Assembly (NCBI RefSeq): GCF_004016445.2
Contig: NZ_SADT02000001.1
Location: 1,035,630-1,099,629, forward strand
Source of the DNA: Mesorhizobium sp. M2E.F.Ca.ET.219.01.1.1
GTDB lineage: Bacteria; Pseudomonadota; Alphaproteobacteria; Rhizobiales; Rhizobiaceae
Length of the DNA: 64,000 nt
Reading direction: 5' to 3'
The notes under the pieces are model-generated. The model ran no database searches. It was not told the DNA's origin and saw nothing but the letters and a program-made list of their open reading frames with translations. Made by a program: the position numbers and the translations under genes. This document shows positions 57,449-64,000 of the stretch, piece by piece; the first letter of the stretch is position 1; each line of letters opens with the position of its first letter.

Positions 57449-58366
57449 TCAGGCGTGGTGCCGCGCTGCCTCGCGGATCGTCTGCAAGAGGATGGTGAAG
57501 GCGGGCGAGGGCGCGGTGTCGGTGCGCATGGTCAAGCCCACCGGCCCTTTGGTTTCTTCCGTATCCACCGGCAGGGCGACGAAGGCGCCGCTGGCGATCT
57601 CGTTGGCGACGACGCCGGCCGAGATGATCCACACCGCGTTGCTCTGGCGCATGAAGGAGCGGCCGAAGGAATCGGAGACAGTTTCGATTTCCGTCGCCGG
57701 CGCGGTCATGCCGTTGGTGATGAAGAGCCGGTCGACGAAAGGCCGGATGACGGATTCCCGCGTCGGCATCAGGACGGGGAACTCGTCGAGCCGCGCGAAG
57801 ATGTCGGCGCCCGGCTCGGACAGGGGATGCCCGGCCCGCACGACGAACAGCACCTGTTCGGAATAAAGGTGTTCGAAGAAGAAGCCGGTCATATGCTCGG
57901 GCGCCGCGAGCCGGCCGACCACGAGGTCGAGCGCGCCGACACGCAACTGTTCCAGAAGCACCGCGTTCTCGCCGGTGACGATCTTGAGCGCGGCGCCGGT
58001 GTTCTCCTCGAGGAACAGGTTCATGGCGAGCGGCATCACCCGCGCCGACACGGTCGGCAGCGCGCCGATACGGATCGGGTCGCGATTGAGGGCGCCGTCC
58101 TGGCGCACGGAATCGACGCCGCGCTTCAGCGCCGAAATCGCCGAGCCGGCATGTCCAAGGAAGATCTCGCCGAGACGCGTGACGCGAATGCCGCGCCCGT
58201 CGCGCTCGACCACCGCGACGCCCAGCGCTTCCTCCAACTCGCGCAAAGTCTTGGTGACGGCGGGCGCGCTGACATGCAGGAAGTCGGCTGCGCGCGCGAC
58301 GCTGCCTTGCCGCGCGACTTCGAGAAACGCTTGGAGGTGGCGGAAGCGGATCCGGCTTTCGGCCAT
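57449..58366 (-). CDS. pcaQ: LysR-type regulator of the protocatechuate pathway
   Basis: A 305-residue LysR regulator. The helix-turn-helix is HLQAFLEVARQGSVARAADF then VSAPAVTKTLRELEEALG. Its effector domain resembles PcaQ (RIGALPTVSARVMPLAMNLF, MRQSNAVWIISAGVVANE). PcaQ responds to 3-carboxymuconate-type intermediates and activates pca genes. It is divergent from pcaD, with a PcaQ-type box seven bases from its own start, and another box lies beyond its stop before the importer operon. This placement supports the name and suggests autoregulation plus control of both operons. Confidence 0.9.
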   Translation of the reverse strand: MAESRIRFRHLQAFLEVARQGSVARAADFLHVSAPAVTKTLRELEEALGVAVVERDGRGIRVTRLGEIFLGHAGSAISALKRGVDSVRQDGALNRDPIRIGALPTVSARVMPLAMNLFLEENTGAALKIVTGENAVLLEQLRVGALDLVVGRLAAPEHMTGFFFEHLYSEQVLFVVRAGHPLSEPGADIFARLDEFPVLMPTRESVIRPFVDRLFITNGMTAPATEIETVSDSFGRSFMRQSNAVWIISAGVVANEIASGAFVALPVDTEETKGPVGLTMRTDTAPSPAFTILLQTIREAARHHA

Positions 58367-58372
58367 GGTTCG

Positions 58373-58388
58373 ATAACCTCAGAGTTAA
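58373..58388 (+). promoter_or_regulatory. PcaQ-type box of the pcaDCHGB-pobA operon
   Basis: ATAACC-TCAG-AGTTAA differs at one base from ATAACC-N4-GGTTAA. It lies 7 bp from the pcaQ start and just upstream of the pcaD promoter module, so it can serve both activation and autoregulation. Confidence 0.75.
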
Positions 58389-58439
58389 TGAAACGCCGCA
58401 AAATATCATTTTACCGAACCAAATCGCTGGTGCAATGTG
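58384..58439 (+). repeat. Promoter module, right copy, driving pcaD
   Basis: Inverted partner of 57355-57410, 51 of 56 bases equal. It carries GTTAATGAAAC next to the PcaQ-type box, then ATATCATTTTACCGAACC, with TATCAT as a possible -10, and ends 20 bp before the pcaD GTG start. Confidence 0.85.
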
Positions 58440-58458
58440 GCTTTGGAGGATCGAAATC

Positions 58459-59271
58459 GTGCCATTCGTCAGCATAGGCGGCGTCACGCTGCATCATCGC
58501 CATATCGAGGCGGCCGGCACGTCGCGTCCGATCATCTTCATCAATTCGTTGGGCACCGACTTCCGTATCTGGGACGACCTCGTCGCGCGGCTTACTGGTG
58601 AAATGCCGATGCTCGTCTACGACAAGCGCGGCCATGGGCTGTCGGATATCGGCAGCGGCGTGCGCTCGATCGACGACCATGTCGACGACCTGCTGGGCCT
58701 CATCGATCATTTCGGTTTCGGGAAGGTCGTGCTGTGCGGATTGTCGGTCGGTGGCCTAGTCGCGCAGCGACTCTACACCCGCCATCCCAAATGCGTGGAG
58801 GCGCTGATCCTCAGCGACACCGCGCACAAGATAGGCACCGCAGAGAGCTGGAACACGCGCATCGCCACCGTCGAGCGCGACGGCATCGAGGTGATCGCCG
58901 ACGGCATCATGAAAGTGTGGTTCACACCGGAATTCCACGCAGCGCGCGCCGCCGATCTGGCCGGTTGCCGCAACATGCTGACCAGGCAGGCGCTGCCCGG
59001 CTATATCGGCACCTGCATGGCGGTGCGCGATGCCGATTTCACCGACAGCGCGCGGCGGATCGCTGTGCCGACGCTCTGCATCGTCGGCGACCAGGATGGT
59101 TCGACGCCGCTGGAGCTGGTCCGCTCATTGGCTGGACTGATCCCCGGCGCACACCTCGAAGTGATCCGCAATGCCGCACACATTCCGTGCATCGAGCAGC
59201 CCGAAGCGCTCGTCACTTTGATCCGCGATTTCGTCGCCTCGTTGCCCGAGGGAAAGCCTGCTCATGGATGA
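58459..59271 (+). CDS. pcaD: 3-oxoadipate enol-lactonase
   Basis: A 270-residue alpha/beta hydrolase that opens 3-oxoadipate enol-lactone to 3-oxoadipate. I chose the GTG at 58459 (VPFVSIGGVTLHHR) because GGAGG lies nine bases upstream; an ATG at 58435 lacks a ribosome site. The nucleophile is in LCGLSVGGLVAQRLY; FINSLGTDFRIWDDLV is the oxyanion-side block, and the acid and His are in VGDQDGSTPLELV and AAHIPCIEQPE. It is the first gene of pcaDCHGB-pobA and overlaps pcaC by eight bases. Confidence 0.92.
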   Translation: MPFVSIGGVTLHHRHIEAAGTSRPIIFINSLGTDFRIWDDLVARLTGEMPMLVYDKRGHGLSDIGSGVRSIDDHVDDLLGLIDHFGFGKVVLCGLSVGGLVAQRLYTRHPKCVEALILSDTAHKIGTAESWNTRIATVERDGIEVIADGIMKVWFTPEFHAARAADLAGCRNMLTRQALPGYIGTCMAVRDADFTDSARRIAVPTLCIVGDQDGSTPLELVRSLAGLIPGAHLEVIRNAAHIPCIEQPEALVTLIRDFVASLPEGKPAHG

Positions 59272-59668
59272 TGTCACGAAGAACCGCTACCGGACTGGTC
59301 TCGAGGTCCGCCGCTCCGTGCTCGGCGATCCCCATGTCGACCGCGCCGAAGATGCGGCGACCGATTTCGACCGGCCGTTCCAGCAACTGATCACCGAAGC
59401 CGCCTGGGGAACCGTGTGGGCGCGACCGGGCTGGTCGAAGCGCGAGCGCTCGATCGTGACGCTGGCGCTGCTCGCCGCACTCGGCCATGACGAGGAAGTC
59501 GCCATGCATGTGCGCGCCACCGCCAATACAGGCGCCACGCGAGACGACATCTGCGAGGCTTTCCTGCATGTCGCGATCTATGCCGGCGTGCCAGCCGCCA
59601 ACCGCGCCTTCAAGATCGCCAAGGAGGTGTTCGCGCAGATGGACGGAGCAAAGACCGCCCATGGCTGA
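59264..59668 (+). CDS. pcaC: 4-carboxymuconolactone decarboxylase
   Basis: A 134-residue protein of the carboxymuconolactone decarboxylase (AhpD-like) family, of normal length. Typical blocks: [40 protein letters not shown] and [20 protein letters not shown]. It decarboxylates 4-carboxymuconolactone to the enol-lactone for PcaD. No redox Cys pair is present, as expected. It overlaps pcaD and pcaH by eight bases each. Confidence 0.94.
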   Translation: MDDVTKNRYRTGLEVRRSVLGDPHVDRAEDAATDFDRPFQQLITEAAWGTVWARPGWSKRERSIVTLALLAALGHDEEVAMHVRATANTGATRDDICEAFLHVAIYAGVPAANRAFKIAKEVFAQMDGAKTAHG

Positions 59669-60413
59669 GTCAGGCTCAAACCGCGCGCCGGAAACCGGCG
59701 CCTTCTTCCAGCGCGACCGGCAGTGGCATCCGGCGGCCTTCACGCCGAACTACAAGAGCTCGGTGCTGCGCTCGCCGCGGAAGGCGCTGCTGTCGTTCGA
59801 CAACACCCTGTCGGAACTGACCGGTCCGGTGTTCGGGCATACGATGCTCGGCGAGCTCGACAACGACCTGATCCACAATTTCGCCAAGGCCGGCGAGAGA
59901 GCCATCGGCGAGCGCATCATCGTCCATGGACGCGTGCTCGACGAGCGCGGCAAGGGCGTGCCGGGCGTGCTGCTCGAATTCTGGCAGGCCAATGCCGGCG
60001 GCCGCTACCGTCACAAGAAGGACGGCTATCTCGCCCCGCTCGATCCGAATTTCGGCGGCTGCGGCCGCACGATCACCGGCGAGGATGGCGGCTACGCCTT
60101 TCGCACCGTCAGGCCTGGGCCCTATCCGTGGCCGAACGGTCCGAACGACTGGCGGCCGGCGCATATCCATTTTTCCGTGTTCGGCCACGGCTTCGCGCAG
60201 CGGCTGATCACGCAGATGTATTTCGAGGGCGATCCGCTGATCTGGCGCTGCCCGATCGTCGGCGGCATTTCCAACAAGGCCGCGGTCGAGGCGCTGATCG
60301 CCGCGCTCGACATGCACGCGACGATCCCGATGGACGCGCTCGCCTACACGTTCGACATCGTGCTGCGCGGGCGGCGCTCGACGCTGTTCGAGAACAGGCC
60401 GGAGGGCAATTGA
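59661..60413 (+). CDS. pcaH: Protocatechuate 3,4-dioxygenase beta subunit
   Basis: A 250-residue intradiol dioxygenase subunit, the one that binds the catalytic ferric ion. Ligand regions are visible: Tyr in [11 protein letters not shown], Tyr in [11 protein letters not shown], and two His in [15 protein letters not shown]. The N-terminal [20 protein letters not shown] is characteristic of the beta subunit. ATG at 59661 overlaps pcaC. With PcaG it cleaves protocatechuate to 3-carboxy-cis,cis-muconate. Confidence 0.95.
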   Translation: MAESGSNRAPETGAFFQRDRQWHPAAFTPNYKSSVLRSPRKALLSFDNTLSELTGPVFGHTMLGELDNDLIHNFAKAGERAIGERIIVHGRVLDERGKGVPGVLLEFWQANAGGRYRHKKDGYLAPLDPNFGGCGRTITGEDGGYAFRTVRPGPYPWPNGPNDWRPAHIHFSVFGHGFAQRLITQMYFEGDPLIWRCPIVGGISNKAAVEALIAALDMHATIPMDALAYTFDIVLRGRRSTLFENRPEGN

Positions 60414-61027
60414 TGGCGCAGTCGCTCGACCGGCTGAAGGAGAGCCCTTCGCAAACCGCCGGCCCTTACGTGCATATCGGCCTGACGCCCAATTTCTGCG
60501 GTATCGGCGGCGTCTATGCGAGCGACCTCGGCTCGACGATGGTCAACGGCGAGACCAAGGGCGAGCGCATCGAGCTGCGCATCCGCGTGCTCGACGGCAC
60601 CGGCACGCCGCTGAAGGATGCGCTGATCGAGATCTGGCAGGCAGATGCCAACGGGCTCTACAATTCACCGGCGGAGATGCGCGGCGCGGCCGATCCCAAC
60701 TTTTTGGGGTGGGGCAGGCAGCCGACCGACATGGAAACGGGCGTCTGCCGGTTCCACACGATCAAGCCTGGACGCGTGCCGTTCCGCGACGGTCGGCTGA
60801 TGGCGCCGCATGTCACGCTGTGGATCGTGGCGCGCGGCATCAATATCGGGCTCAGCACCAGGCTCTATTTTTCCGACGAGGAGAAGGCCAATGCCGAGGA
60901 TCCTATCCTCGCCCGTATCGAACATCGCATGCGCGTGCCGACGCTGATCGCCGAGCGGCAGGGCGACACTTACGTCTTCGATGTCCACCTGCAGGGCGAA
61001 AAGGAGACGGTCTTCTTCGACAGCTGA
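60413..61027 (+). CDS. pcaG: Protocatechuate 3,4-dioxygenase alpha subunit
   Basis: A 204-residue alpha subunit: ESPSQTAGPYVHIGLTPNF at the N-terminus, IEIWQADANGLYNSP in the shared core, and APHVTLWIVARGINIGLSTR. It lacks the full iron-ligand set, as is normal for PcaG, which shapes the active site. Its ATG overlaps the pcaH stop by one base. Confidence 0.95.
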   Translation: MAQSLDRLKESPSQTAGPYVHIGLTPNFCGIGGVYASDLGSTMVNGETKGERIELRIRVLDGTGTPLKDALIEIWQADANGLYNSPAEMRGAADPNFLGWGRQPTDMETGVCRFHTIKPGRVPFRDGRLMAPHVTLWIVARGINIGLSTRLYFSDEEKANAEDPILARIEHRMRVPTLIAERQGDTYVFDVHLQGEKETVFFDS

Positions 61028-61038
61028 CCGCGACCAAT

Positions 61039-63263
<2,225 letters not shown>

Positions 63264-63276
63264 TCGGCCGCCGCGC

Positions 63277-64000
63277 TCAGACGCGTTCGAGCGCGATCGC
63301 AATCCCCTGGCCGACGCCGATACACATGGTGGCCAGAGCCAGCTTGCCGCCGCGCTCGCTGAGCTCCAGCGCCGCCGTGCCGGTGATGCGCGCGCCCGAC
63401 ATGCCGAGCGGGTGACCGAGCGCGATCGCGCCGCCGTTCGGATTGACGTGCGCGGCGTCCTCGGCGATGCCGAGCTGGCGCAGCACCGCGATGCCTTGCG
63501 AGGCGAAGGCCTCGTTCAATTCGACCACGTCGAACTGCTCGGGCGTCAGGCCGAGGCGGGCGCAAAGCTTGTTCGTGGCCGGGGCGGGGCCAATGCCCAT
63601 GATGCGCGGCGCCACGCCAGCGACGGCACCACCGAGGATGCGGGCGATCGGCGTCAGGCCATGCTTCCTTGCCGCCGCCTCCGAAGCGATGATGAGGGCG
63701 GCCGCGCCGTCATTGACGCCGGATGCGTTGCCGGCGGTCACCGTGCCGCCCTGGCGGAACGGCGTCGGCAGTTTGGCCAGCGTCTCGATGGTGGTGCCTG
63801 CGCGCGGATGCTCGTCCTTCGAGACGACGATTGCATCGCCCTTCTTCTGCGGGATCGTCACCGGCGTGATCTCCTTCGCCAGCCGGCCACTCTCTTGCGC
63901 GGCCACGGCCTTGTCCTGGCTGCGCACGGCGAAGGCGTCCTGGTCAGCGCGTGAGACGGAAAAATCCTCAGCGACGTTCTCGCCGGTCTCCGGCATGGAA
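63277..64000 (-). CDS. pcaF: 3-oxoadipyl-CoA thiolase, N-terminus cut by window edge
   Basis: The C-terminal 241 residues of a thiolase, open to the window edge, so the N-terminal nucleophile Cys is outside. Visible: NAEDF-like start of the central part (GENVAEDFSVSRADQDAFAV), GNASGVNDGAAALI, VVELNEAFASQGIAVL, the catalytic His in NPNGGAIALGHPLGMSGAR and the second catalytic Cys in TMCIGVGQGIAI. The IMGIGPAPATNKLCARLGLT segment matches PcaF, which cleaves 3-oxoadipyl-CoA to succinyl-CoA and acetyl-CoA. It converges with pobA, 13 bp apart, and its upstream neighbours are probably pcaIJ outside the window (inference). Confidence 0.88.
   Translation of the reverse strand, partial: SMPETGENVAEDFSVSRADQDAFAVRSQDKAVAAQESGRLAKEITPVTIPQKKGDAIVVSKDEHPRAGTTIETLAKLPTPFRQGGTVTAGNASGVNDGAAALIIASEAAARKHGLTPIARILGGAVAGVAPRIMGIGPAPATNKLCARLGLTPEQFDVVELNEAFASQGIAVLRQLGIAEDAAHVNPNGGAIALGHPLGMSGARITGTAALELSERGGKLALATMCIGVGQGIAIALERV

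Overview
The window looks like a chromosomal or large-replicon segment of an alphaproteobacterium of the order Rhizobiales, most probably Mesorhizobium or a close Phyllobacteriaceae relative. The reasons are high GC with strong third-position GC bias, many LysR regulators and ABC importers, a protocatechuate operon led by PcaQ, a second short FtsZ of the rhizobial FtsZ2 type, and intergenic palindromes typical of these genomes. This placement is inferred from gene content and style, not from a database search. No rRNA, tRNA, CRISPR array, transposase or prophage gene was seen.

Layout. (1) 1-8.6 kb: a minus-strand operon (LysR, Ldh2-type oxidoreductase, a 549-aa unknown protein, DUF3726 protein, SABATH-type carboxyl methyltransferase cut by the window edge), divergent from an aldehyde dehydrogenase and an M19 dipeptidase-like protein; then a uronate-dehydrogenase-like SDR. 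(2) 8.6-17.5 kb: hyuB/hyuA-type hydantoinase/oxoprolinase subunits, a LysR regulator, two SDRs and a DapA-family lyase, divergent from a proline-racemase-superfamily enzyme with a Ser/Thr catalytic pair. (3) 17.7-27.9 kb: a short FtsZ, a maleylacetate reductase, and a sugar-type ABC importer in which one permease is fused to a strictosidine-synthase-like propeller that is followed by a second free-standing propeller, then a LysR regulator. (4) 27.9-28.4 kb: a GIY-YIG nuclease gene between two perfect 64-bp inverted copies of a palindromic repeat. (5) 28.5-34.1 kb: an aldehyde dehydrogenase divergent from an SDR, an isopropylmalate/tartrate-type dehydrogenase and an FMN-dependent 2-hydroxyacid dehydrogenase, then S-formylglutathione hydrolase. 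(6) 34.2-44.1 kb: DUF2231 and sorbosone-dehydrogenase-like lipoprotein, a ROK regulator with a catalytically degenerate peptide-deformylase paralogue, a GT4 glycosyltransferase, a glycogen-debranching-type glucosidase and otsA-otsB for trehalose. (7) 44.1-50.2 kb: a 2-hydroxyacid dehydrogenase divergent from a LacI regulator, sugar ABC importer and D-psicose/tagatose 3-epimerase-like gene, with two copies of a probable LacI-family operator. (8) 50.2-64 kb: an aromatic catabolic block.

The aromatic block is the best understood part. The plus-strand pcaDCHGB-pobA operon converts 4-hydroxybenzoate through protocatechuate to 3-oxoadipate, and the thiolase pcaF at the right edge faces it. On the other side of pcaQ a minus-strand operon encodes a Liv-type aromatic importer followed by a coniferyl-alcohol-dehydrogenase-like SDR and an aryl-aldehyde-dehydrogenase-like ALDH. 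pcaQ lies between two inverted, 91% identical 56-bp promoter modules, each abutting a PcaQ-type box, so uptake and degradation appear to be switched on together.

Most promising for novelty: the GIY-YIG gene with perfect inverted palindromic repeats, the SABATH/DUF3726/unknown operon, the permease-propeller fusion, the pseudo-deformylase coupled to a ROK regulator, and the Ser/Thr proline-racemase homologue.
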